Shown piece after piece: positions 10,428 through 19,823 of a DNA stretch of 64,000 nt (position 1 is the first letter of the stretch; every line of letters begins with the position of its first letter). The DNA comes from Cytospora piceicola (Eukaryota; Ascomycota; Sordariomycetes; Diaporthales; Cytosporaceae). The stretch lies in assembly GCA_023375675.1 (NCBI GenBank), contig JALQBC010000003.1, positions 62,001 to 126,000 on the forward strand. Direction: 5' to 3'. The notes beneath the pieces are model-generated. The model did no database searches. It was not told the origin of the DNA and saw only the letters and a list, made by a program, of their open reading frames with translations. Position numbers and translations under genes: made by a program.

Positions 10428-11700
10428 CGTGATGATGATGGTGGGGTGTAGGCGAAGGTGAGGTAGTCGTAAGTGTGATGGCGATTCTGTGTGAAGAAGG
10501 CTCAGAGGACTCCCAGGTTATAAAGGAGTATCCGTGTGTACTAGGTGTGACTGCTTGCTCTTTTTGGATGGGCTTCCAAGGATGGGCTTATATGAGATAC
10601 TCAGGCATTATCAGTTCACAGTTTCCAAAGTTCATATGACACCTACAAGGTACCTACCGCACAGCTGGTCAAGTGTTTATTTGGACGTGCCCCTGAATGA
10701 CGTATGTAACATTGAATGTAGATAGACTCAGCCCTTGATCCAAGGGGCGGCGCAGGAACGCGTTTCGCTGATCTCATGTGTAAATACGACGTCATTTGGC
10801 AGTCGACTATATTACTGTGTACAAGCATATTGAAGGGTTATCGGTACGATATACGCACTACTGTATAAATACACACTTTGGCCTCGGATCTGTAAATTCG
10901 AGTAAACAACATTGGAAGTGATGTGGTATCAGTGATTAGGTACCGAGGTACCTACTAAGTACCTAGGTAGGTTAATTAGGTCGTCAGAATCGATATCAGT
11001 TCTGTAAGGGTTAGACCCTGAAAACAACTACCCCCTCCCCCTTTCCCTCCAGCCCAGGTGTGCCTACTTAGTACCTAGATACACGTACCTACCTAGGCCA
11101 GGTATTCGTATCACAGTATCATCTGCACCTTGACTGGCTGCCCTGGTGTTTTGACTGTCATCAGTCGATCTCTAGGATAGACGTTGAAAGTTGAACAAAA
11201 ATTGTTGTTTTATATCGAATTCCGTGTTAACAGCCAGCCCATGACCAACATAATTAAATACTGAACCTGAGCCTCACTCGATATCACCCAACTGCCAAGC
11301 TTGGAAGCTTCGAGGCTCCGCGACATCTTGGACCATCACCGTCAAGTCGGCCATCGGATGACGTGGGCGGGGACTTTTATTGCAACCTGCCGACACCGGC
11401 GCCGATTTCATGGGAAAGAGCGAATCAAATACAGACTACCTACCTAGGTGAACACCAAGTCCTCGTTGTTAGGCAGCAAAGCAGACAAAATATTTTGAGG
11501 TCCTCCGTCTGCTCGGTAGAAGCTTCCAGGCTTCATAAATTGGGCCACCATAATATGATCTTATCGCTCTTCACCACAAAGGAAACGAAACCCTACGCCC
11601 TCTTTCTGTGTCTCTCCACATTCCTCCCCTTCGTATCAACAACTGAAAAGATCCACACCCAGCAGCCGAACACCTAGAACACCTCCGCTCAGAGTCCACA
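10428..11700. other. divergent intergenic region
   Basis: Promoter region for the kelch gene (leftward) and the MFS gene (rightward). It holds one exact TACCTAGGTA (10960-10969), a near-match at 11441-11450, and several GTACCTA fragments. No gene is recognised. Confidence 0.5.
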
Positions 11701-13257
11701 ATGGTCTTGATCTCTGCATTCCTCAAGAAATATGCCTACCACGAGTCCGGTTTGGCTTCGCTATGGACAACTGGCCGTGACGCCTGGCTTATCATCTTCG
11801 CCCGATGCTGCCGAATGGTTGCCTATGGTGCCTCGTCCCTCATCCTGGCCCTCTTCTTCAACGAATTGCACGTCTCGGACTCCCGCATCGGCCTGTTCCT
11901 CACCCTCACCCTCGTCGGTGATGTCATCCTATCCCTCGTCATCTCCCTTATCGCCGATCGTGTCGGCCGTCGCAGGACACTTCAGTTCGGCGCGACCTTG
12001 ATGATGCTGGCCGGCCTGACCTTTGCTCTGAGTGAGAGCTACTGGGTGCTCTTACCCGCTGCTGTCGTGGGTGTCCTCAGTGCTACTGGCGGAGACACGG
12101 GTCCCTTCAGAGCTATAGAAGAGTCTACATTGTCGGAGTTGACTGTCCCCGCAACTCGTGCTGACGTCTTGTCTTGGTACATCACCACAGCCGCTTTGGG
12201 CTCCGCTTTTGGGACTGCTGCCGCTGGACAGATGGTCGAGTGGCTGAATGCCAAGGATGAATGGTCACTCCTGGATGCCTATCATGTGTGCTTTGGGGTG
12301 TACGCCTTGATGGGTGTCATGGCAATGCTGGCAGCTCTCTCGCTCTCCAACAAATGCGAGCTTAAGCTCACCACTGGCGTCAAGGAACAGGAGACCGGCG
12401 AGGCGGCTGAGGGGCTGCTCCATGAGCATGAGCTCAGTCCTGTTGATGACGACCACCGTGCTTTGAATGGGGCTGAGGAACCAAAGCCCAAGCCAGGGGT
12501 CAGCAAGATCGCCCGCGTATCCAAGGAGACGCGCTCCATCATGTATGCCCTGTGGTTTCTTCTGATGGTCGATTCATTGGCAGATGGCATGGTGAGCATG
12601 TCCTTGACGACCTATTACATGGACGAGAAGTTCCACTTGTCAAAGTCCACACTGGGAGACATTCTTTCAGCTAGTTACTTCCTTGCAGCGTGTTCGACCG
12701 TCTTCGCTGGACCATTATCGCGACACATTGGTTTAGTCAACACAATGGTCTTCACTCATATTCCTTCATCGGCAGCTGTGTTATTTTTCCCTGCTCCAAA
12801 ATCCGAATGGCTCACCTTTGCTCTACTTCTACTTCGTGTTGGACTCAACAACATGGACCAAGCACCACGTGCAGCCCTCATTGCCGCCGTTGTGAAGCCG
12901 GAGGAACGGACCGCTGTCATGGGCATCACAAGTACCCTGAGGACGCTTGCCAACGTCACCGGGCCCAGCTTTACCGGACTATTAGCAGACAGCGACAAAT
13001 TCTGGATTGCCTTTGTGGTTGGTGGAGCTTTGAGGCTTGCATACGACGTGGGGCTGTTTGTTATGTTTATCAACATCCAGTTGTATAAGCACGAACCTGT
13101 CCAGGTGCCAACACCTTTCGTCGGGAGGGTTTCGGGTGATGCGTTTAATATAGGATCAGATGACGATCTTGAGGCAAGGTTGTCATTCTCCAGTGACGAG
13201 GGCATAGCGCTCGAATCACCTCGAGGTAAACGGAAGGGGCAAGAGACTTCGGCATAG
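11701..13257 (+). CDS. MFS transporter
   Basis: Single exon, 518 residues. Hydrophobic segments occur in two blocks of about six, separated by a hydrophilic loop (about residues 225-275, rich in Glu, Lys and Pro). That is the standard 6+6 layout of the major facilitator superfamily. The loop between helices 2 and 3 has ADRVGRRRT, the MFS motif A. The N-terminus has no signal peptide and the C-terminal tail is acidic and serine-rich. The sequence is not clearly a sugar porter or a DHA-type drug antiporter, and the GGDTGPFRAIEES segment in the first half resembles uncharacterised fungal MFS proteins. The substrate cannot be told from the sequence. The start MVLISAFLKKYAYHESG follows a pyrimidine- and CA-rich leader typical of expressed fungal genes. 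Confidence 0.85.
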   Translation: MVLISAFLKKYAYHESGLASLWTTGRDAWLIIFARCCRMVAYGASSLILALFFNELHVSDSRIGLFLTLTLVGDVILSLVISLIADRVGRRRTLQFGATLMMLAGLTFALSESYWVLLPAAVVGVLSATGGDTGPFRAIEESTLSELTVPATRADVLSWYITTAALGSAFGTAAAGQMVEWLNAKDEWSLLDAYHVCFGVYALMGVMAMLAALSLSNKCELKLTTGVKEQETGEAAEGLLHEHELSPVDDDHRALNGAEEPKPKPGVSKIARVSKETRSIMYALWFLLMVDSLADGMVSMSLTTYYMDEKFHLSKSTLGDILSASYFLAACSTVFAGPLSRHIGLVNTMVFTHIPSSAAVLFFPAPKSEWLTFALLLLRVGLNNMDQAPRAALIAAVVKPEERTAVMGITSTLRTLANVTGPSFTGLLADSDKFWIAFVVGGALRLAYDVGLFVMFINIQLYKHEPVQVPTPFVGRVSGDAFNIGSDDDLEARLSFSSDEGIALESPRGKRKGQETSA

Positions 13258-14183
13258 GTACCGATGCTGTTCTCTGAAACTCATTTCCTACCTTAGTCGG
13301 ATATTAGCCCAATACCATACAATATTTTCTCTTGTTCTTTTTAGTTGAGTCTGAATTCCACCCTTGATAGGTCATTGCCTAGTTGAGGAACCACGTTCAT
13401 CATCAGACCAGCCATTATTAAGGTCCTGGCCTACTTAAGACATGTAGCCTTACAAGCCTGCTCGTTAGCATCTTGGTCTCGATAAATATCAATGGAGTTT
13501 AGTTTTCCCACTTGCATATTAGGTATGTAGGTAACATTCCAGCGACGCAGAATCATCCTTTCTACCACAAAATTTGGACCTGAGGGCCACAGTCATCCGG
13601 AGCATTTTTCAGAAGACCCAAGTATGTAAATTACCTTATAGATGTGCACCAGTGTGGAATCCAGGGTTTTCAACACCTTTTGTGTTCTGATCTATCTGGT
13701 GTCAACTGATGTATATGAACCTACATCTACCTAAGTATATATCATACCATAAAAGATCACACGTATTACCTAGAACATTCCCTGTGATAAGTACCCAACA
13801 GCCTGGCTGCCTGGGTACCTAGGTACTTAGGTAGATAGAGAGGGTGCCAATAGACAACCGCATTCAAATAGTGGCTCATTGATAATGCACGTCATGGTTT
13901 ATGAGACACCGGGCTATCGCTATCCCTAACGCGGGTGTAACCTCCTCACGTGCTACTCCGCTTCCCCTCACCCGTAAGACATCTTATCGGCTGTAAGGGG
14001 AAATGCGTGTTTTTGTGATATCAGCAGTGCTATCTCCGTCATTTTGAGCTTCTGATAGGAACGTGAATTAAACAAGAGGTGGCCTCCACGCTCTCCTTTC
14101 TGTTTGAACACTTCCCTCACAAGGTTCTACGAGAAATTGCAGTACAAACCGATTTCCCGCCCTCATGTCCGAGTTCTACAGAA
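13258..14183. other. intergenic region
   Basis: Noncoding, fairly AT-rich. It contains TACCTAGGTA (13816-13825). The last 200 bp are the probable promoter and leader of the permease gene. No gene is seen. Confidence 0.5.
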
Positions 14184-16150
14184 ATGGACATGGACGACAC
14201 AAAAATTGAGACACAGGTCAAATCGACCATGGATGGAGATGTCTCGACTGGGGATACCAAGGTCCTGTCGAAGGATGAGCAGCATCTCGCGAACCTTGGA
14301 TACAAACAAGGTGCGCACTTCATATGAGCTGAAGAACGCCACAGTCGCTGACACAAGTGCACCAGAGTTCTTTCGGCATCTCGGATTCTTCGAAAACTGG
14401 GCAGCAACTTATATTGCGATGAACTTTGTGTCAGGTATGCCGGTGATGTTCGGGTTTGCTATGTACACAGGGGGGCCAAAAGCAGCATTTGCGAATTGGA
14501 CAATGGTAGGAGGGCACGTAAATTCAGAGAGGACTTCTCTGACCTTTCGTCTCCGGATTACTTATAGATAGGCGTGGCTGACCATTTTCCAGGCTCTCTT
14601 TCATCGTATCACTCGCCATGGCCGAGATTGCTGCTGCATTTCCGACTGCTGGTGGGATCTATTTCTGGAGCTATTCTCTAGGGGGAAAGAAATACGGCCC
14701 TATCCTCAGCTGGATGACCGCATGGTGGAATTGGGTGGGTTGGGTATGTGTCGTCCCAGGTGTCCAACAGGGTGCGACGAATTTCCTTCTCAGCGCCCTG
14801 GAGATCAAATATCCCAACTTATCCGTACTCGGTCAAGGATGGTTTGCCTGGCTGCTAACCGCCATCGGAATGGTGTTCGCCATGATACCCAACATCAGCT
14901 CCCAACGAGTGATGAGGCTGTACTTCCGCTTCGCTGTCTTCGTATTCTTTGTTCTCTTCGCATTTTACTGGATATGGTTTCCCATAAAAGCAGCAGGAAA
15001 ATTCCAGTCTGCGTCTGGTGTTTTTGATAAGTTTTACAACGGCATCAACGAGGGAACCGAGAAGCAGGCGTCGGACTCATATACCTGGGTTATTGGGATT
15101 CTATTCGGTGCATGGGAATTCTATGGGTCAGTATTCTCCATATCTTTTCCCTTCTTTTCTTTTTCGATAGTCAACAGCTGAATCCTTTTGCAGATACGAC
15201 TCTTCGGCACATCTTGCTGAAGAGACACACGAGGCATCTGATACTGTCGCCAAGGGGATTTGGGCAGCAACGCTGAGCGCATGGCTTTTGTCTGTCCCGG
15301 TAAGTAATTGCATGATTACTCTGTAAGGTGGCACCACCAGCCACTCCACGCCGCGCTGCTCTAGATCACGCCTGATATCAATACAATCACTCCACAGACT
15401 TTGGTCATGGTTCTCTTTTGCATGCAGGATTTCGACTCAATAATTTCCGCCAACTACACCAACAACTGGGCTGAGTACCTGATCCAGCTGCTCGGGGAAG
15501 ACGCCGCAGTCGCCGTGCTGGCTATCCTATGGATCGATTCTACCTGCGCAACGGCCAGCTGCTTCATGTCGGCCCAACGGGTCACGTTCGCCATTTCTAG
15601 GGACGGTGTCTTGCCCTTTTCGAAATATTTCCGCCGGCTCAACCATAACAGAATCCCCGTTCATGCTGCTCTTTTGGTATTCGCTCTGAGCATCGCCATC
15701 ACCTGTGCAGTAATAGGATCAACAGTAGCCTTCAGCGCCATTACTGCCACTGCCACTATCGCGACAAACTTCTCCTATCTCATCCCAATAGCTGCGCGCC
15801 ATAGCATCGGCCGACACGAATTCCACCCGGCCTCGTTCAATCTTGGTAGTTACAGTATCGTTATCGGGGCGATTTCAGGACTTTATATAATGTTTCAGTT
15901 TGTGGTTCTGCTCCTACCGCAGTTATACCCAGTTACGGCCGTGAGAGAAACTACTTCAAAGCGATAAAGGAACAATCCGTGCTAACCAAATTGCCAGGAA
16001 ACGTTGAACTATGCACCTATTTGTATTGGAATTGTCACTTTAGTCAGTCTGGTTGGCTGGATACTGCCGTTCGGCCTTGGAGGCAGGCACTGGTTTACTG
16101 GTCCCAAGAGGACGGTGAGCGGGGATAACCGCACAGAGAGAGAGAAATGA
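14184..16150 (+). CDS. APC-superfamily amino acid/choline-type permease
   Basis: Six exons: 14184-14310, 14366-14513, 14593-15126, 15194-15299, 15398-15940 and 15998-16150, giving 536 residues. After splicing, the protein reads through family landmarks: LGYKQEFFRHLGFFENWAA, GFAMYTGGPKAAFANW, MAEIAAAFPTAGGIYFWSY, YDSSAHLAEET and ETLNYAPICIGIVTLVSLVGW. These belong to the fungal amino acid/choline transporter group (relatives of Uga4, Hnm1 and Bio5), which has about 12 membrane helices. The substrate is not predictable. Introns 1, 2 and 5 carry GCTGAC or GCTAAC branch sites. Intron 2 (14514-14592) works only if it starts with GC (GCACGT); no GT in the area restores the frame, while GC gives the expected GGLSFIVSLAMAEI. 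An in-frame ATG at 14079 could lengthen the N-terminus by 35 residues, but MDMDDTKIE at 14184 is the more usual start. Confidence 0.88.
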
Positions 16151-16526
16151 TGTAGCCTCCGGTATAGAAACTAGAAAACCCTCGAGGATTTCATGAAGGC
16201 CAAGGTCAGCCTCAAGAGCTTACATTCCATGAGAACCGGGTCCGTTCTCAGAAGGACAAAAATGCATATGAGAGTCTCAAATATGTCCAACATATCGTTG
16301 TAGAACCGAGACATATATATTAAATGTGGGTCATCTAGGCTGAATCTGTAACTTACAAGTATCAGAGGAAGCACCATGATGATAAAGTCACAGGATATAT
16401 AATTATTGTGTTCAGGCAGTTTGGTGATACTTCGGTTACAAGACTTTGAAGACACGTGAGCGAATCGTCCCTTCCCGAGGCCAAGCATAGCTACTCAATA
16501 TTCATCACTACATTAGACGATCAACA
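16151..16526. other. convergent intergenic region
   Basis: Lies between the 3' ends of the permease and the ankyrin-like gene. AT-rich, with no gene visible. Confidence 0.5.
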
Positions 16527-17786
16527 CTAAACAACAACCAATCCCCTGTCCACAAGTAGCTCCTGCATCTCTACAGCCTTCTCCAAAACACAAGGCACAT
16601 GATGCGCTTCCGACCTCAAACCATCCGACACACCATATACGTCCAGAAAAACGCGAGCGATTTCAACATGGCCGCGGCGAACAGCCAGGGAGAAAGCACA
16701 CATCCAGTAGTCAGCGAACGCCCACGAAGCATCCGAGATACCAGATAGAAAGCTTATAAAGTCTGTATGGCGCTCGAAAGCGGCTGTATGGTGATTGACA
16801 ACAACCGTGACAGGTTCGCCAGGGCCAGCCTTGATCAGATCTTTCTCTGTTTGGGCCATGTCTTTGGAGGATTCCTGCAGTTTTCTGAAAACGTCGAGCG
16901 ACTTCACTAATCTCGGCTGGATTCGCTGGCCTAGCGAGACTTCAGCGAAGGGGTCCGCTCCGTATTCGGCGAGGAAAAGAGCAGCTTCAGTGTTGCCATT
17001 GCTAACGGCGTCGAGGAGACGGATTTGGAGGAAGTCAGGATCGAATTGTACGATGGCCATGGACCTCCATATCTGTTTGACGACTGACATACTGCCCCAT
17101 TGCACGGCCAATGTCAGGAAGCCGGATAGAAACTCGCAGCTCGTTGTCAAATGGATGGCGCCTCGGTCCAGGAGGAGCTGAGCGGCCTTCAGGTTCCTCT
17201 TCTGCAGTGTCCTGGAAAATAGCAGGCATAGGTCCCGGTCATCGAGTTCATAGTTGAGGAGCAGGATGAGGGCCCTCATCTGTTCCAATGGTTGTTCCGA
17301 GCCATCGCCCCAAAAGTCAGAAGGGGTTGGGTACTGAGGACGTCGATCCGGCTCCAAGCCATCAATGATGCTTCTGGCATAATGGTACACCTCGTCCTTT
17401 GAGGGCTTCCATGGAGCATAGCGCTCCAGGACTTCAAATACGTGGTAGTTTCTCTTCAAAAGACTGTCCTCCAGCGAGCAGATAAGGTGGTCGTCGCTCA
17501 TGTTGCGACTAGAAATGAGCTCCAAGACTTGCTGCAGCATTAAAGCACTCTCGTGATTGTCAATTTGGGAAGCCTGATCTTCCAATAGTCTGCCGAAGCG
17601 CGCACCGAACCTTACGAGAAGCTTGAGTTTGTCTGCTCGTCCGTTTGTGGAGTCACCACTATCGAGTTCCCAGGCGGCATTGACGTGGTCGTGCTGGACA
17701 GCAGCGCCGGCTTTCAGAAGAACTTCAACGTCGTTGACCTTGCCGTCAACTATCGCACCATAAAGTTGGGAAGTTGAGTCCACCAT
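16527..17786 (-). CDS. ankyrin-repeat-like protein
   Basis: Single exon, 419 residues. Degenerate ankyrin units can be picked out: LYGAIVDGKVNDVEVLLKAGA near the start, SRTLQKRNLKAAQLLLDRGA and LLDAVSNGNTEAALFLAEYGAD in the middle, and FSLAVRRGHVEIARVFLDVYG near the end. Between them are helical stretches without the TPLH signature, so the repeats are weak and may form a divergent solenoid. No catalytic domain, membrane segment or signal peptide is visible. Such short ankyrin-only proteins are numerous and variable in ascomycetes, and I cannot suggest a partner. The start at 17786 is the first ATG and begins right at the first repeat. The upstream 4 kb is gene-free. Confidence 0.75.
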   Translation of the reverse strand: MVDSTSQLYGAIVDGKVNDVEVLLKAGAAVQHDHVNAAWELDSGDSTNGRADKLKLLVRFGARFGRLLEDQASQIDNHESALMLQQVLELISSRNMSDDHLICSLEDSLLKRNYHVFEVLERYAPWKPSKDEVYHYARSIIDGLEPDRRPQYPTPSDFWGDGSEQPLEQMRALILLLNYELDDRDLCLLFSRTLQKRNLKAAQLLLDRGAIHLTTSCEFLSGFLTLAVQWGSMSVVKQIWRSMAIVQFDPDFLQIRLLDAVSNGNTEAALFLAEYGADPFAEVSLGQRIQPRLVKSLDVFRKLQESSKDMAQTEKDLIKAGPGEPVTVVVNHHTAAFERHTDFISFLSGISDASWAFADYWMCAFSLAVRRGHVEIARVFLDVYGVSDGLRSEAHHVPCVLEKAVEMQELLVDRGLVVV

Positions 17787-19223
17787 CTTGCCAGATTCTC
17801 TGTTCGCGCCAACAATAGCCTGAATCGGGTTCTAGATAATTGTCGTCCTGTGAAGTGTGCCTTCGACTCGTGGTTGCTTGCTTAGCCACCGGAATCCGGG
17901 AAATTGAAGTCGAGAGAAGCTACTTGATCAAATGTTTGAGAGTATGAGTATCTTAGGATCAGTAGATGTAGCCCATATACTCTGGAAGGAGCACAGTTAT
18001 ATAAGGATGTAGAGATACATGATTAGATTGTATATCCACTATCCTGTAACCTGGGGGCTGGCTGGCCGTAGCCCTGGCGTAATCGATCTATTAATATGAT
18101 ATTTCAACTACACAAGTGTAGACTGTTGTGGAACGGCCGACCCAGTCGTAACATGGAGTCCGTTCGAACCCATCAAATGGGTATAAAAAAAACGAGTCCA
18201 AAACCGAGGCCCTGAAGTCGTTACCACTTTCGACAGCGTGGCAGAGCGGACTCGTCAGCTATGTCGGCCAGAGCCATCGATTCCGGCGTCGAGTAAGTAT
18301 ATGTGTCCGTGTAAGTGGCCCCTCGGTAATTCAGTGGTATACTGCCAACCTTGGAAGGTTTGGGTGGCCCAGTGCCGCAAAGGTAAGCACATCACACCTC
18401 CGAGGTGCCCTCACGGAAGTCTATGCCCCCCGCTGAACTGATTCTGTACGTGGTCTTCCTTGTAAGCTCTTCCGTTATTAGTAGCGGGGCAGGTTATAAA
18501 TGGCTAACAAGGTCTCGTGGGATCAACCTGATCCCATGATCCCACGGTGATGCTTTCAGTCCTCCCCACCTGGGCAAGGCCTGCAAGAATCGAGTCGAGG
18601 CTAAATATACACTTCACATGTACGTAAACATATCAGATTACCCTTCATATGTCGCGCAACTGAATCAAGATGTCCCCTATAGAGCGGGTGGGTACAGTGT
18701 ACCGGCCCATAAATACTGATTACATGTAGATCTGGAAGACCATGGCCTCTCGGCCCCAAGAAACCGGGCCGGTTAAACTCCACTCGAGTCTTCCAAATTT
18801 ATGTTCTTGATATTGAATGAGCATGACAGGTGCTTAGTGGGTTCAATAAAAAATCCACCTTCCCCCAAGTTTGTTTTTGTTTGGGGTTACTTATGTACGT
18901 ATATCTCACAAATGAAAGACCATTGAAGACCATCTCATTTTGACAATGCTATCCACACGCCGCTATCATTTGACCAATGAATAGCACCAGTTGGCCTACC
19001 CTTATTTTTGGACAAGAGCAGTGAACCAATAATATAATTGATTCCACTGGACCCCAGGCTGTGATTGAGATCTATCAGACATTAGCTTGCTACTTGCATG
19101 ATGATTGGAATGAGGATCATCCTCCTGCCTAAATCGAGCACTATGTTCTCAGCCGAGTAATATTGGTCTAGTTCAACCAAGGTATATGGTATTATTTTGA
19201 CCCCAGATATATCTTCGATTGTA
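17787..19223. other. gene-free stretch left of the inverted-repeat element
   Basis: Noncoding. The first 250 bp are the likely promoter of the ankyrin-like gene. A perfect 10-bp inverted repeat with an 11-bp spacer lies at 18516-18546. Two spots (18235-18300 and 18320-18390) show tRNA-like pieces but no complete cloverleaf. Confidence 0.5.
18516..18546. repeat. 10-bp perfect inverted repeat
   Basis: CGTGGGATCA and its exact reverse complement TGATCCCACG flank an 11-nt spacer. It could form a hairpin; no role is evident. Confidence 0.6.
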
Positions 19224-19257
19224 TGGTGCGCGGCAGTGCAATCTCTGCGGAAAGTCA
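19224..19257 (+). repeat. left terminal inverted repeat
   Basis: 34 bp, an exact reverse complement of 19790-19823. It is preceded by TA at 19222-19223. Confidence 0.9.
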
Positions 19258-19789
19258 CTCTTCCACTATAGCTACACCACATTTCTCCTAAATAACCAGA
19301 TTTATAAGTACCTGCTTTTATACTTAACCTAATTAATATTATTATAAACTAAAATTAAAAACCTATAGTTTAAGTATTAAATATATAAAATATATTTATT
19401 ATATATTTATTATAATATTATATTTATTTAATATAAATAAAGTATTTAATAGAGTTTAATAAGACGTAAGTGTATATTTAGAAAATCCGGAAATACTAGG
19501 AAATAAAATCGAAAAGGTACGGAATTTTCTTATCGGAACGGGTACTTATTAGAGATAAGATAAGACTATACGAAAACTTCGGAAATAAGGAAGTTTTTAT
19601 AATCTTTTTTTAAAAGATAATATATATAAAAATCAAGAAAGTAAATTTATAAGTATAATAAGTATAATATATAGTATTTTTAGTATTTTTGATTTATTTT
19701 ATTTATTTATAATAAGCTAGTAAATCGAGATATTCTCCCGATTTAAGTTATTATTATTCGGTCTTAGGTGTATGTCTATTAACGATTTT

Positions 19790-19823
19790 TGACTTTCCGC
19801 AGAGATTGCACTGCCGCGCACCA
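19790..19823 (-). repeat. right terminal inverted repeat
   Basis: 34 bp, an exact reverse complement of 19224-19257. It is followed by TA at 19824-19825. Confidence 0.9.

Larger units (their letters stand above)
19224..19823. mobile_element. 600-bp terminal-inverted-repeat element (MITE-like), AT-rich interior
   Basis: The two ends are perfect 34-bp inverted repeats, at 19224-19257 (starting TGGTGCGCGGCAGTGC and ending GGAAAGTCA) and 19790-19823. Each is flanked on its outer side by TA (19222-19223 and 19824-19825), consistent with a TA target-site duplication as in Tc1/mariner, pogo or Fot1 transposons. There is no transposase frame, so it is nonautonomous or a decayed copy. From about 19300 to 19765 the interior is extremely AT-rich. 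CG dinucleotides survive there (CCGGAA, ATCGAAAAGG, TATCGGAACGGG) while CA and TG are scarce, which is the expected mark of RIP. The terminal repeats keep their CA, TG and CG content. Confidence 0.85.

Noticed and set aside
4895..13257. Possible melanin or secondary-metabolite cluster around SCD1 and the MFS transporter
   Set aside because: No polyketide synthase, reductase or pathway regulator lies nearby; the genes between (DUF2293, kelch) are unrelated.
14311..14326. Apparent frameshift in the permease gene after LGYKQ
   Set aside because: A 55-bp intron (14311-14365) with a GCTGAC branch restores the frame and gives the expected YKQEFFRHLGFFENWAA.
18235..18300. tRNA-like segment with an A-box-like TGGCAGAGCGG, a D-stem and a CGATTCC B-box fragment
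   Set aside because: A four-pair D-stem and most of an anticodon stem can be drawn, but there is no room for a T-arm and the acceptor stem has two mismatches. It is at best a tRNA relic.
18320..18390. Second tRNA-like piece (TTCAGTGGTATACTGCC)
   Set aside because: Resembles a D-arm only; the following AACCTTGG/AAGGTT palindrome does not make a proper anticodon arm and there is no B box.
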